The notes under the pieces are model-generated. The model saw only the letters and a list, made by a program, of their open reading frames with translations, was not told where the DNA came from and searched no databases. Made by a program: the position numbers and the translations under genes. A DNA stretch of 64,000 nucleotides from Burkholderiales bacterium (GTDB lineage Bacteria; Pseudomonadota; Gammaproteobacteria; Burkholderiales; Nitrosomonadaceae). Of the stretch, positions 1 through 9,588 are shown piece after piece; position 1 is the stretch's first letter; each line of letters starts with the position of its first letter. The stretch is taken from contig JACKLV010000010.1 of the NCBI GenBank assembly GCA_024235755.1, positions 1 to 64,000 of the forward strand, given 5' to 3'.

Positions 1-18
1 ACCGGCGACGGCTCAGCG

Positions 19-237
19 CTAAAAAGTCTTCTGCCAGGCAAAAAGTGGCTTTTGAGTAATCTGACAAAGTAGAATTAAAAACTCAGGCAACGCTTTTCGC
101 AATCGACCAATCGATGTGGCGATCACAATACCAAATTCGGCCAATAAGCCTCGTATCTCATTACTCAAAACGGCATTGAAGTGCCAAAGTGTCCGGTTCG
201 ACTTGACCAAGTCAGGCAGGGTTACCCAATACGTCAT
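19..237 (-). pseudogene. IS110-family transposase remnant
   Basis: A 72-codon open frame whose middle part (about 76-177) reads like the linker of IS110-type DEDD transposases, with the characteristic stretch IRGLLAEFGIVIA followed by LRKALPEFL. Nothing of the catalytic DEDD part or the C-terminal serine domain is present. An intact transposase is over 300 residues, so this is a decayed scrap and not a gene. It begins exactly where the thiO stop codon lies, which suggests an insertion or rearrangement just downstream of thiO. The rest of the element could lie left of the window edge. The family call rests on a short motif only. Confidence 0.5.
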
Positions 238-1328
238 TAATACCGATAAGAATTAACGTCAAATGGTTGCGGAGTGCCATTAATGATATTTGTTAAGATT
301 TCGGCGCTGGCTGGTGCCATTGTCACTCCGTATCGAAAATGTCCGCTATTTATATATAAATTAGTTAAATTTGGGTGTTGATCGATGGTTGGGATATTTT
401 GCGGAGATGCGGGTCGAAGTCCTGACCATTGGCGAATGATTGGCATTTTATATAACTGAGGCAGAATGGTCAGTGCAGTTTTTAGGAGTTGCCTTCGCGC
501 GGAAATCGTAACCTGTTTATTAAACCCTTTATCTTCTGATGTACTCCCGACCAGAAGATAACCATCTTTACGGGGAATAAGATATGTACCACCTAGAATC
601 AAAATGGTTGGTATCGGCGGACTTTCAAATTTAAACAATAACATCTGTCCGCAAATAGGCTTTACAGTAAATCGAAGTGTATATTGACCTAAAATTTTTG
701 CACTCCATGCGCCTGCAGTAATGACATAGTGATTTGCAGCGAATTGACCAGATGATGTTTGAAGTGTTTGTACGCTATTTTGTTTGACAATTAAGTGTTG
801 AACCGTACAGTTTTCAATAATTTTTCCACCAAGTTGGATCACACGTTGATGGAGTGCCTGCAATAATTTCGGCGGGCGAATTTGAGCAATGTCAGGCAAC
901 AAAATTGCGCGCTGCGTATTATCGCATTGCTTGATTGTTTCGTTTCTTTTAAAAGATATGTACTGGGACAATTTCAACTGATTTATTTTAATATCATTTT
1001 TTGAACACCAATGTAATGCCGTTTTAATATCATATGGCGGCAATATAATCATGCCGCATTGACTGTATTCTGGGTCAATTCCTGTGAGTGTATGCAGTGT
1101 TGATGACCATTCGGAAAACAAGTTGGCACTGTATCGTGTTAAACGTGTAACAGCCTCTGAATAATGCCATGGCATCAGTGGTGATAGTATACCGCCCCCA
1201 GCCCAAGAAGACTCTTGCCCTATTTTTCTCTGCTCTAGAAGTAATACCTTAAGACCTAGTCTGAGCAGATGCTCAGCAGTTGCCAGACCAATAATACCTG
1301 CTCCTACAATAATTACATCTTGTTTCAT
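237..1328 (-). CDS. thiO: Glycine oxidase ThiO (FAD-dependent)
   Basis: FAD-dependent amine oxidase of the DAO superfamily. ThiO oxidises glycine to iminoglycine for assembly of the thiazole part of thiamine. The N-terminus carries the dinucleotide-binding motif GAGIIGLATAEHLL, followed by the family-typical SSWAGGGILSPL segment. The C-terminus has WSGLRPASPQNIPTI and the NSGHFRYGVTMAPA motif that closes the FAD site. Its 363 residues are normal for the family. I chose the ATG at 1328 over that at 1334 because a GAAGG ribosome site lies 7 bases upstream of it. The gene diverges from the pilin operon. thiL, another thiamine gene, lies far away at 54.7 kb. A related D-amino-acid dehydrogenase is possible but less likely. 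Confidence 0.85.
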   Translation of the reverse strand: MKQDVIIVGAGIIGLATAEHLLRLGLKVLLLEQRKIGQESSWAGGGILSPLMPWHYSEAVTRLTRYSANLFSEWSSTLHTLTGIDPEYSQCGMIILPPYDIKTALHWCSKNDIKINQLKLSQYISFKRNETIKQCDNTQRAILLPDIAQIRPPKLLQALHQRVIQLGGKIIENCTVQHLIVKQNSVQTLQTSSGQFAANHYVITAGAWSAKILGQYTLRFTVKPICGQMLLFKFESPPIPTILILGGTYLIPRKDGYLLVGSTSEDKGFNKQVTISARRQLLKTALTILPQLYKMPIIRQWSGLRPASPQNIPTIDQHPNLTNLYINSGHFRYGVTMAPASAEILTNIINGTPQPFDVNSYRY

Positions 1329-1532
1329 ATCCATGCCTTCATTATTACCGCAGAGGCAAAGTGATACAAATTCATGCGAGCGTTAGTAATTAATCCAGAG
1401 AGCGTTATCAACGCTGGCACGTGCATAAGCGCTGTAAGTGCCAGTATGCAACTGGAATACAAAAAAATCTAAAGTCGTTCTTCACTTCTACCGTAACAAA
1501 AAATTAATTCATGATCGTTGTCAATGTAAAAA

Positions 1533-2057
1533 GTGAATAATTTAGCGATTGATAAAGGTTTCACAGTTATAGAACTGCTAGTAACCTTAAGTGTAGCAGG
1601 TATTTTACTGTCGGTGGCAGCCCCAAGTTATCGGGACTTTGTGCAAGAAAGCAGAATAACAGCACAAAGTAACAGTCTCTTATCGTCGATTATGTTAACA
1701 AAAAGCGAAGCGATTAAAAGAAACAGCCCTGCCACAATTTGTCCGAGTACTAATGGCACTGCCTGCACTGGCGGTACTGTCTGGTCTAACGGGTGGATTG
1801 TTTTTGCGGATGCTGATGGTAATGGCGCGGTAGATGCGGGTGAAGAAATCATTCAAGTGGGTGCTGCATTTACAGGTGGAAACACACTTCAAACCAGTGT
1901 CGGGGATTTACGAGTGACATTTGCTGCTAACGGTTTTTCTATGGGATTTAATAGTACGTTTTCTTTATGCGACAGTCGTGGCAATGCTCACTCCAGGGCT
2001 TTAATTCTGAACAATCAGGGGCGTGTACGCACTGAGAAAGGAACGGCTACATGTTAA
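1533..2057 (+). CDS. FimT/GspH-family minor pseudopilin
   Basis: Type IV pilus minor pilin and first gene of the cluster. A short leader ends in KG, directly followed by FTVIELLV, the prepilin-peptidase site with the Glu at mature position +5 and a hydrophobic helix (about residues 9-30). The GspH-like body contains paired cysteines (ICPSTNGTACTGG and a C-terminal CDSRG...GTATC). The start is GTG at 1533, since no in-frame ATG precedes the pilin motif. It overlaps pilV by 7 bases. Members of this family prime pilus assembly together with PilV, PilW, PilX and PilY1. FimT, FimU and GspH cannot be told apart from sequence alone. Confidence 0.85.
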   Translation: MNNLAIDKGFTVIELLVTLSVAGILLSVAAPSYRDFVQESRITAQSNSLLSSIMLTKSEAIKRNSPATICPSTNGTACTGGTVWSNGWIVFADADGNGAVDAGEEIIQVGAAFTGGNTLQTSVGDLRVTFAANGFSMGFNSTFSLCDSRGNAHSRALILNNQGRVRTEKGTATC

Positions 2058-2548
2058 ACCACGATAGCTTAAACGCAAAAATACACAAGTCCGGCGGTTT
2101 CAGCATGTTGGAGGTTTTGATCACCGTTCTGGTTCTGTCGCTTGGATTACTTGGCATGGCTGGTTTGATAACAACGGGAATGAAAAGTAACAGTACTGCG
2201 CATTTTCGTTCAATTGCCATCCATCAAACACATGACATCGCAGATCGCATGCGTGCCAATCTCGCAGGTGTTCGAAGCGGTTTGTATGATGACCTTACAA
2301 TTGATATTCCCACCAGCAATGATTGTATCGCAGCCGCCTGTGACGCAGCTCAAATGGCCGTATATGACCATGCTCAGTGGAATGATGCCAATTCAAATCT
2401 GCTGCCAAATGGACGCGGAACGGTATCTGGTGACTTGGTCAACGGATATGTCATCACAGTTATGTGGACAGAAAAAGACAGGGGCGGCGGGTGCCAAGGC
2501 GCTGTTTCGCCAGAAACACGCTGCTTCCTAACGAGGTTTTCACCATGA
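2051..2548 (+). CDS. pilV: Type IV pilus modification protein PilV
   Basis: Minor pilin with the prepilin motif GG/FSMLEVLITVLVLSLGLLGMAGL at about residues 15-37, including the Glu at +5 and the GLLGMA pattern typical of PilV. The middle region keeps the PilV hallmark DIADRMRANLAGV. The C-terminus has a cysteine pair (GGGCQGA, ETRCF). Its 165 residues are typical. The stop overlaps the pilW start (ATGA at 2545-2548), indicating translational coupling. PilV is processed by PilD in the inner membrane and joins the tip/priming complex. Confidence 0.9.
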   Translation: MLNHDSLNAKIHKSGGFSMLEVLITVLVLSLGLLGMAGLITTGMKSNSTAHFRSIAIHQTHDIADRMRANLAGVRSGLYDDLTIDIPTSNDCIAAACDAAQMAVYDHAQWNDANSNLLPNGRGTVSGDLVNGYVITVMWTEKDRGGGCQGAVSPETRCFLTRFSP

Positions 2549-3312
2549 CGCATTTTAAAAGTTCCGGACAAGGTGGCTTTACTCTGGTTGAGATGATGAT
2601 AGCGTTAACGCTTGGTCTGGTGATATTGCTGGTTATTGGTACCGTATTTGTAAGCAGCAGCCAGACATTCCGTATACAAGAAGATAACGCCCGTATTCAG
2701 GAAAGCGGCCGTTTTGCACTCGAGATTATCGGGCGCAGCATTAAGCAGGCCGGCCATGCCGATATCCCTTTTACAGGATTTAAAGTGGCCTTTTCTGGAG
2801 TGCCGATTAACGGTGTCGACGGTGGTGCTGGTATTCCTGATACATTGACGGTGCAATACGATGGCGTCATTGGTGAAAGCGACTGTGAAGGTACTAATGT
2901 AACAGTCGTAACAGCACCAGACAGTATTATTCAGAATCACTTCAATGTAGATACGGCCAATGCACAATTAAGATGTGATGGTGAAATCAATGTTATCCCG
3001 CCTGTTCCAGGCGCAGCTCCTTCCGGTATCGTCCTGGCCGATAACGTCGAAGATCTTCAAATTCTTTACGGTATTGACACCATTGGAGATCAATCGGCAA
3101 ACCAATATGTCGTCACACCGGCTGATTGGGATCAAGTCGTTACAGCGCGGGTTTGTGTGCTCGTGCGCTCAGATAAAACCAACACCGCAACGGTTGGAAA
3201 TAACTACCGGGATTGTAACGGTACAATGGCTGTTGTTCCAGCAGACGGACGATTGAGACGTGCATTCACCGCTACATTTAATTTGCGTAACCGCATCAAT
3301 ATATTGCCATGA
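2545..3312 (+). CDS. pilW: Type IV pilus assembly protein PilW
   Basis: Minor pilin with prepilin site GG/FTLVEMMIALTLGLVILLVIG (about residues 10-30), a PilW-type NARIQESGRFALEIIGRSIKQAG segment after the helix, and cysteines that could form disulfides (DCEGT, LRCDGE, ARVCVLV, YRDCNGT). An open frame continues upstream to 2464, but that part is just the shadow of pilV. The ATG at 2545 overlaps the pilV stop and places the pilin motif correctly near the N-terminus. The stop again overlaps the next start (ATGA at 3309-3312). Confidence 0.9.
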   Translation: MTHFKSSGQGGFTLVEMMIALTLGLVILLVIGTVFVSSSQTFRIQEDNARIQESGRFALEIIGRSIKQAGHADIPFTGFKVAFSGVPINGVDGGAGIPDTLTVQYDGVIGESDCEGTNVTVVTAPDSIIQNHFNVDTANAQLRCDGEINVIPPVPGAAPSGIVLADNVEDLQILYGIDTIGDQSANQYVVTPADWDQVVTARVCVLVRSDKTNTATVGNNYRDCNGTMAVVPADGRLRRAFTATFNLRNRINILP

Positions 3313-3899
3313 TATCGACTTATTTATTGCCAGAAAAACAAACCGGTGCGACATTCGCGACAGGCCTGATTTTTTTAGTTGTACTGACATTGTTTGGAAC
3401 AACGGCAATGAGAACGGCCGGTATGGAAGAACGCATGAGTGGCAATCTGCGTGACCGTAATCTGGCGCTTCAAGCTGCTGAAATGACGCTGCGCTATGCC
3501 GAACAACATATCCGCGATAATGATCCGGCTACAAATACGCCTAACCCCATAGATGGCGTAACCGATTTTGATAATAATTGCACGAATGGCTTATGTTATT
3601 ACGGAGCCGGAGTCTCAGCGCCAGGAGAAATCGGAAACCCGGGATCCCCGGCTTGGGTTACATATTGCACCCCAGATTGCCCTATTAGTTATGTAACGGG
3701 CACTGTATTTAATGTGGACGGTATTAGTTATACAGCACCGGCCCTGCCCGTAGGTTTGCCAGCGCCAACATATATTATCGAAGGAATTAGAAAAACGCCG
3801 CCAGGTAATGGCGTCCGTTATTACTACCGTATTACCGTACGTGCATTGGGAGCAAAACAAGGAACTGAAGTACAGTTACAAGAAATTTTCAGACCTTAA
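3309..3899 (+). CDS. pilX: Type IV pilus assembly protein PilX
   Basis: PilX-type minor pilin. The N-terminus carries the hydrophobic segment TGLIFLVVLTLFGTTAMRTAG followed by MEERMSGNLRDRNLALQAAE, which is the PilX family signature. As usual for PilX, the prepilin motif is weaker than in true pilins (TGATFATGLIFLV, without a clear Glu+5). Cysteines cluster in the middle (NNCTNGLCYYG, TYCTPDCP). Length is 196 residues. It is coupled to pilW by a 4-base overlap and followed after 46 bases by pilY1. In the family it acts in pilus assembly with PilY1 at the inner membrane. Confidence 0.88.
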   Translation: MISTYLLPEKQTGATFATGLIFLVVLTLFGTTAMRTAGMEERMSGNLRDRNLALQAAEMTLRYAEQHIRDNDPATNTPNPIDGVTDFDNNCTNGLCYYGAGVSAPGEIGNPGSPAWVTYCTPDCPISYVTGTVFNVDGISYTAPALPVGLPAPTYIIEGIRKTPPGNGVRYYYRITVRALGAKQGTEVQLQEIFRP

Positions 3900-3945
3900 A
3901 ACTTACGTATGAACATTATGCAACTAGAAATTTACATAGGGTGTC

Positions 3946-6900
3946 GTGACCATGAATGATAATCTGATACGTTCGATATTATTTGCAGGTGTTGTATGTT
4001 TTCAGGCTGTTATTGTAAAACCAATTTATGCTTTACCGCCATTATCAAATGGCCCGCTCTTTTTAGGCGGAAATATCTCACCTAATGTCATGTTCACTTT
4101 GGATGATTCAGGATCAATGCAGTTTGAAATCATGCCTCAGGAATTAATCATCCAATCCGTACGTTACATGTTTCCTCGTGTGAGTGACGTTTATGGCGGC
4201 AGCGATTATTCCAACTATGTAGTAGATTTTGATCCAACAAATAAATATACTGCTTCTTTACGTTCCAGTTATGTTAACAAGATATACTACGATCCAACAG
4301 TAAGTTACTTGCCCTGGAGCAATAATGACGGCTCGCTGATGAGCAATGCTGATCCAACATGTGCGCCACATAACCCAATGATCAGCAGCAAGGGGTGCCG
4401 TAATCTTACCGTTAACAATACTGAAACTGCTCGTTGGTTGAGAGATAACGGCAGTCTATCTTCAAGTAGCTCCAAAACCTTTTATCCTGCTGTGTACTAT
4501 CAGTACAATGGCGGTAACGTAAATTCCGAAAACAGCTACACTCAGGTGGAAATCAAGTCATCGACACCAACATATTCCGGTGGAGCTAATCGACTTGATT
4601 GTGCTGCCGTATTTACATGTACTTTTGATGAAGAGATTCAGAATTTTGCAAATTGGTATACCTATTATCGCTCTCGCATATTGTTAGCGCGTGCCGGTAT
4701 TGGTAGAGCGTTCGCCGAACAGGGCAATACCATGCGTGTGGGTTTTGCAGCCATTAACAAAGATTCTGAGTCAATCGATGGCATATCCACTAAAGTCATT
4801 GTCAAAGGTGTCAGACAATTTACCGGTACAGACAAAACAGGTTTTTTCGACAATCTTTATGAGTATCCGCTTCGTGCTGCAGGTACGCCGCTACGACACT
4901 CGGTTGATTATGTAGGAAAATATTATCAACGTAATGACGATAAAGGACCATGGAGCGAAACACCTGGATCAAGCGGTGGTATAGAATATGAATGTCGCCA
5001 GAATTATAATATTCTGATGACGGATGGATATTGGCATGACACTGACGATCCGTCACCAGGAGTCGGTAATGTTGATAATACAGCCGGCTCCACCATCACT
5101 AACCACTCATCGCCGGCTACGCCGCCAACTTATACCTATACGCCGGAACTTCCATTTGCCGATGGTTACAGTGACACACTTGCTGACATTGCAATGTATT
5201 ACTGGAAAAATGATTTGCGCACCGACTTGGATAATAATGTACCGACAAACCCTTCAGACCCGGCATTCTGGCAGCATATGGTAACGTTTACAGTAGGTTT
5301 GGGTGTTAGCGGTGCGTTAACTGCGTTACCGACAGGCTCGGAGACATGGCCCGATCCAACCGGTAATGACGAAACACCTGCAAAAATTGATGATCTTTGG
5401 CACGCTGCTGTCAATAGTCGAGGGGAGTTTTTCAGTGCTGCAGATCCCAATGTGTTTGCCAGTGCCCTATCAAACACATTATCTACCATTATTGCGCGAA
5501 CAGGTTCAGCATCTGCTGTAGCAGCCAATTCTAATTCCCTGATGACAAACGGACGTATTTATCAAGCAAAATTTAATAGCGGCGACTGGAGCGGACAGCT
5601 TTTATCAATTCCGATTGATGCGGCCGGTAACCTAGGTGCAACAGAGTGGGAAGCTGGCTCCGTTTCACTTACACCTGCCTCCATTAATCCCACATCACGT
5701 GTTGTCATCACAAAAGGCAGTTCAGATGGTGTTGCATTCGAATACGCAAATCTAACATCTGCTCAAAAGGTTCTGTTGGATAAAAACGCGGCGGGTGTAA
5801 CTGATAACTGCGGGCTTGAAAGAGTCGCTTTTCTGAGAGGAAGCAGTAATAACGAAGCTGCAGGCGGGACATTTAATTGTGCAAGTGCGGCAACTGTTAA
5901 TAAATTTCGTACTCGCACGACCAGCAAACTCGGTGATATAGTGAATTCAGGGCCTTTTTATGTAGGAAAACCACGTGCTGGTCATTCTGATGTGGATCAT
6001 CCTGGATATGCTGCGTTCCATTCTACGTATAAAGATCGTTTACCGGTTGTATACGTAGGCTCAAATGATGGTATTTTGCATGGCTTTAATGCATGTATCC
6101 CAGGCGTCACTCCTAGTTGTTCAGCTGCTGATGCCGGTAAGGAAATCTTAACGTATATTCCAAGTATGGTTTATGCCAATTTAAGCAGACTTACTGATAA
6201 AGATTATAACGCCAATCATCGTTATTTTGTCGATGGCTCCCCGATGGTTGCCGATGCATACACTGGTTCAACACCAACCTGGAAAAGTGTGTTGGTCGGT
6301 GCCTTAAATGGTGGCGGCAAAGGTTACTTTGCATTGGATATTACCAATCCCTCAGGTATTTCCGGCTCTGCGCCAGCTTTTACAACCGGTAACGCCGCAA
6401 ATTTGCTCCTCTGGGAATTTTCGGATGCAGATGATGCGGATGTGGGCTATAGCTACAATTACCCCCCAGTTAATGCATTCACCGGCCAAGCTAAACAAAT
6501 TGCAAAAATGGAAAATGGAAAATGGGCGGTTATCGTTGGTAATGGCTATAACAGTGATAATGGCAAGGCGGTACTGTATATACTGTTCCTGACTGGAGGG
6601 GAAGATGGTAACTGGACCGCTGGCACGGATTATATCAAGCTTGTCGCTGATACAGGCCCTAATAATGGCTTGTCGACACCAATCCCATTTGATTCGGATG
6701 GAAATGGGTTGATTGATATTATTTACGCAGGCGACATTCAGGGTAATTTGTGGAAGTTTGATGTGAGCTCCAGTTCTCCATCAAGCTGGAATGTAGCAAT
6801 TGGTGGTCTACCGCTTTTTGTTTCTGGGGTCAATAAGCCGGTTATTGCACCGCCGGTAATCAGCTTACATCCCGAAGGCGGGCAATTAGTTCTCTTTGGC

Positions 6901-7473
6901 ACAGGCAAGTATCTTGAAACAGGTGATACGACAAATACAAATACCCAGAGTATTTATGGTCTGTGGGACTACAATACTACTACAACTGTAACAGTCGGAG
7001 ACTTAGTGCAACAAGTAGTCACCGATGCTTCAGTGCGGACAGCTTCTCAGCATCCGGTTGACTATTCTGCATCAGTAAAAGGTTGGTATTTCGATTTACC
7101 GGTAAGTGGTGAGCGATTAACAGGTATTCCGGGACTGGAAGACGGCCTTTTTACATTTACTACAATTATCCCATCAGCTTCCCCCTGCGATTTTGGTGGC
7201 AGGGGATTTGTAAATACTGTAGATTTTTTGACAGGTGGAATGTTGTCATTTCCTGCATTCGATATTAATCGAAATAATCGTATTGGTTTTGATGATGGCC
7301 TTTCATCAGGAGTTGAGATCGGCTTCTCAGTAGGTGGTGTAACAAGAATTCGGGGAACGCTCGAGGATGTATTGGTTTCTTCCAGAGCTGATGGCACATT
7401 AATCAAGACGCCTGCCACCAAAGGATTGGCAGGCCTTCGCGGACGGATTACCTGGCGTGAACTTATTCAATAG
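3946..7473 (+). CDS. pilY1: PilY1, calcium-dependent pilus tip adhesin
   Basis: Large secreted pilus-associated protein of 1175 residues. A signal peptide (about residues 1-29, ending near IYA) precedes a von Willebrand A-like domain with a MIDAS-type DDSGSM at residues 53-58. The C-terminal half is the PilY1 beta-propeller (motifs VVYVGSNDGILHGFNA, LVGALNGGGKGYFALDIT) with a DSDGNGLID calcium loop, which in PilY1 controls pilus extension and retraction. The start is GTG 3946 or ATG 3952, two codons later; both sit behind AGGG. It belongs to the pilin operon and is probably the adhesin whose assembly needs the upstream minor pilins. Confidence 0.93.
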   Translation: MTMNDNLIRSILFAGVVCFQAVIVKPIYALPPLSNGPLFLGGNISPNVMFTLDDSGSMQFEIMPQELIIQSVRYMFPRVSDVYGGSDYSNYVVDFDPTNKYTASLRSSYVNKIYYDPTVSYLPWSNNDGSLMSNADPTCAPHNPMISSKGCRNLTVNNTETARWLRDNGSLSSSSSKTFYPAVYYQYNGGNVNSENSYTQVEIKSSTPTYSGGANRLDCAAVFTCTFDEEIQNFANWYTYYRSRILLARAGIGRAFAEQGNTMRVGFAAINKDSESIDGISTKVIVKGVRQFTGTDKTGFFDNLYEYPLRAAGTPLRHSVDYVGKYYQRNDDKGPWSETPGSSGGIEYECRQNYNILMTDGYWHDTDDPSPGVGNVDNTAGSTITNHSSPATPPTYTYTPELPFADGYSDTLADIAMYYWKNDLRTDLDNNVPTNPSDPAFWQHMVTFTVGLGVSGALTALPTGSETWPDPTGNDETPAKIDDLWHAAVNSRGEFFSAADPNVFASALSNTLSTIIARTGSASAVAANSNSLMTNGRIYQAKFNSGDWSGQLLSIPIDAAGNLGATEWEAGSVSLTPASINPTSRVVITKGSSDGVAFEYANLTSAQKVLLDKNAAGVTDNCGLERVAFLRGSSNNEAAGGTFNCASAATVNKFRTRTTSKLGDIVNSGPFYVGKPRAGHSDVDHPGYAAFHSTYKDRLPVVYVGSNDGILHGFNACIPGVTPSCSAADAGKEILTYIPSMVYANLSRLTDKDYNANHRYFVDGSPMVADAYTGSTPTWKSVLVGALNGGGKGYFALDITNPSGISGSAPAFTTGNAANLLLWEFSDADDADVGYSYNYPPVNAFTGQAKQIAKMENGKWAVIVGNGYNSDNGKAVLYILFLTGGEDGNWTAGTDYIKLVADTGPNNGLSTPIPFDSDGNGLIDIIYAGDIQGNLWKFDVSSSSPSSWNVAIGGLPLFVSGVNKPVIAPPVISLHPEGGQLVLFGTGKYLETGDTTNTNTQSIYGLWDYNTTTTVTVGDLVQQVVTDASVRTASQHPVDYSASVKGWYFDLPVSGERLTGIPGLEDGLFTFTTIIPSASPCDFGGRGFVNTVDFLTGGMLSFPAFDINRNNRIGFDDGLSSGVEIGFSVGGVTRIRGTLEDVLVSSRADGTLIKTPATKGLAGLRGRITWRELIQ

Positions 7474-7545
7474 ATCAGCATACAAGTTCATCTGAAACGC
7501 AAGAGGTACGTAAGGTAGCAATAGAATGTTGCGTGCGATTTTTAA

Positions 7546-7571
7546 ATAAAACAGGTTACCGTTTGTTTTAT
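7546..7571. repeat. Perfect 8-bp inverted repeat between pilY1 and pilE
   Basis: ATAAAACA at 7546-7553 and TGTTTTAT at 7564-7571 can pair around a 10-base loop that itself contains the palindrome GGTTACC. A short T-run follows at 7576-7580. It may be a weak terminator or attenuator that lowers transcription from pilY1 into pilE, or a regulator site. The stem is AT-rich, so the terminator reading is uncertain. Confidence 0.35.
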
Positions 7572-7615
7572 GGTCTTTTTCTGATGTCAATGAAAAGGTA
7601 TTCAGGGAAGTAGAT

Positions 7616-8047
7616 ATGAAATTTAAGAGAAAAAATTGTAGATCACATGGTTTTACGTTAGTCGAGTTGCTTGTGGCTGTTGCTATCGTTGGTATTCTCA
7701 CAGCAGTAGCGCTACCCTCCTATCAAAATTATGTCAGGGATACCAATCGTAGTGTTGCTAAAGCAATTCTTTATGAAAACGCACAATTTATGGAACAGTT
7801 CTATACTGAAAACAATCGATATGATCAGGATCTGGCGGGAAATGCGATTGTTTTACCTTTAATACAATCGCCTAGAACAGGTGCGATTCAATATCAGATT
7901 TCACTTCAGGCTATCGCGAACACAACATTTACTTTGCAAGCTGTGCCTGTCGGATCAATGGTCGGTGATGTTTGTGGCACATTGACGCTGACAAACACTG
8001 GATTACAGGGTGCGGGTGGCGATGTTGCCGCATGCTGGAATCGCTGA
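7616..8047 (+). CDS. pilE: Type IV pilin-like protein PilE
   Basis: Prepilin with leader MKFKRKNCRSHG and cleavage before FTLVELLVAVAIVGILTAVALPSYQNYV, a textbook N-methylation motif and helix (Glu at +5). The rest fits the PilE minor-pilin group of this cluster: AQFMEQFYTENNRYDQ, then a C-terminal disulfide pair (DVCGTLTLTNTG and AACWNR). 143 residues. A GGAAG ribosome site precedes the ATG. It lies last in the pilVWXY1E order seen in many beta- and gammaproteobacteria. It is more probably a minor pilin than the major pilus subunit. Confidence 0.87.
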   Translation: MKFKRKNCRSHGFTLVELLVAVAIVGILTAVALPSYQNYVRDTNRSVAKAILYENAQFMEQFYTENNRYDQDLAGNAIVLPLIQSPRTGAIQYQISLQAIANTTFTLQAVPVGSMVGDVCGTLTLTNTGLQGAGGDVAACWNR

Positions 8048-8083
8048 CACCAGCCGTATTACAAAATGGGGCACACAGATTGT

Positions 8084-8791
8084 TTATTTTTGTATTTCTT
8101 TTTCCATTTCTTCTATTGAAACATGACGGACGTCCTTGCCTTTCACCATGTAAACAACATACTCAGACATGTTTTTTGCATGATCACCGATACGTTCTAT
8201 AGCTTTGGCAATAAATAAAATTTCGATCGAGGTAGATATCTTTCGTGGATCTTCCATCATGAAAGTAATCAAGTGACGCATAATGGAGCGAAACTCCTCG
8301 TCTACGTATTCGTCCTGGCGTACAATATGAGCAGCAGAATTAGGATCTAACCGTGCAAATGAATCGAGTGCTTTTTTAACCATATCCATGGCAATACTGG
8401 CAACGTGTTTAATTTCAGTAAAGCGAGGCGTTTGCAAACGGTCAGTTGAATAAATTAATCTTGCCATACGCGCGATTTTCTGCGCTTCGTCGCCGATACG
8501 CTCCAAATCGGTGATGGTTTTGATAATCATGACTATCATACGCAAATCAACCGCGGTTGGTTGCCTGCGAACAATAATCTGACTGCAAATTTCATCAATG
8601 GCGACTTCCATTGCATTAACGCGGTGATCATACTCGATAACCTGGTCAATCAACTCTTCATTCCCAGTTGTTAATGCTTCTATAGCCCGCTCAATTTGTT
8701 CTTCTACAAACCCTCCCATTTGTAAAACACGTGTGCGTGCTTCCTCAAGATCAGCATCAAATTGTTTGGAAATATGTTCTTTGTTCACCAT
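8084..8791 (-). CDS. phoU: Phosphate transport system regulator PhoU
   Basis: All-helical PhoU protein of 235 residues made of two related three-helix repeats. The metal-binding signatures are visible: DLRMIVMIIKTITDLERIGDEAQKIA in the first half and EILFIAKAIERIGDHAKNMSEYV in the second. PhoU signals phosphate sufficiency between the Pst transporter and the PhoR kinase. No pst or phoBR genes lie nearby, so here it stands alone, sharing a strand with rpiA 57 bases upstream. It converges with pilE with only 36 bases between them. Confidence 0.93.
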   Translation of the reverse strand: MVNKEHISKQFDADLEEARTRVLQMGGFVEEQIERAIEALTTGNEELIDQVIEYDHRVNAMEVAIDEICSQIIVRRQPTAVDLRMIVMIIKTITDLERIGDEAQKIARMARLIYSTDRLQTPRFTEIKHVASIAMDMVKKALDSFARLDPNSAAHIVRQDEYVDEEFRSIMRHLITFMMEDPRKISTSIEILFIAKAIERIGDHAKNMSEYVVYMVKGKDVRHVSIEEMEKEIQK

Positions 8792-8848
8792 GAAAAACCT
8801 TTGTTGAGTAAGAGCACAAAAAAACGAAACATCGTTATCAGTAATCTA

Positions 8849-9508
8849 CTAGGATCGTAATGTTTTGACGCCTCCGTCGGTGCCGAGTAGTAGAATATCA
8901 GCAGAACGACACGCAAAAAGACCGTTCGTAACAATACCTGTGATTTGATTTAGATTAGTCTCCATTTCGACAGGGTTCAGTATTTGTAAACCGTGCACAT
9001 CCAAAATGACATTTCCATTATCAGTAATAAAGTTTTGCCTCAACGCTGGCTGCCCCCCCAGTAATGTAATCTCCCTGGCAACATAACTTCGCGCCATCGG
9101 GATGACCTCGATGGGAAGCGGAAAACTACCCAAAATCTTAACCAGCTTGGTCTGATCTGTAATACAGATAAACTTTTTAGCGACAGCTGAGACAATTTTT
9201 TCGCGCGTGAGTGCTCCACCACCCCCTTTAGTCATATGAAGGTGCTCGGTTATCTCATCCGCTCCGTCGATATACACAGGAAGATCGTCCACATTATTGA
9301 GATCAATCACTTCTATACCGTGTGACATAAGCCGCTTTGCAGTAGCATCGGAACTAGCCACTGCACCGTCGATTTTGTGTTTTATTTTTGCCAGTTCGTC
9401 AATAAAATAATTCGCTGTTGATCCTGTTCCGACGCCAATTATGCTCCCTATCGGAGCATACTCAATGGCGGCTGCCGCCACGGCACGTTTTTGTTCATCC
9501 TGTGTCAT
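8849..9508 (-). CDS. rpiA: Ribose-5-phosphate isomerase A
   Basis: Interconverts ribose 5-phosphate and ribulose 5-phosphate in the pentose phosphate and Calvin pathways. Visible motifs are the phosphate-binding GVGTGSTANYFIDEL, SSDATAKRL, the catalytic YIDGADEI and KGGGGALTREKIV. Its 219 residues match the family. Divergent from mutL, with 80 bases between the two starts. In an autotroph it would also serve CO2 fixation. Confidence 0.95.
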   Translation of the reverse strand: MTQDEQKRAVAAAAIEYAPIGSIIGVGTGSTANYFIDELAKIKHKIDGAVASSDATAKRLMSHGIEVIDLNNVDDLPVYIDGADEITEHLHMTKGGGGALTREKIVSAVAKKFICITDQTKLVKILGSFPLPIEVIPMARSYVAREITLLGGQPALRQNFITDNGNVILDVHGLQILNPVEMETNLNQITGIVTNGLFACRSADILLLGTDGGVKTLRS

Positions 9509-9588
9509 TTGTTTATTATCTTCAACTAAAAAATTTAAATAATCCTTAAGATCATTATAATGTTTATGTTTTGCAATTGTACAATTTT

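Noticed and set aside
1417..1435. Sigma-54-like promoter before the pilin operon
   Set aside because: TGGCAC is present, but the distance from GG to GC is 11 bases and not 10, and the -12 element is poor.
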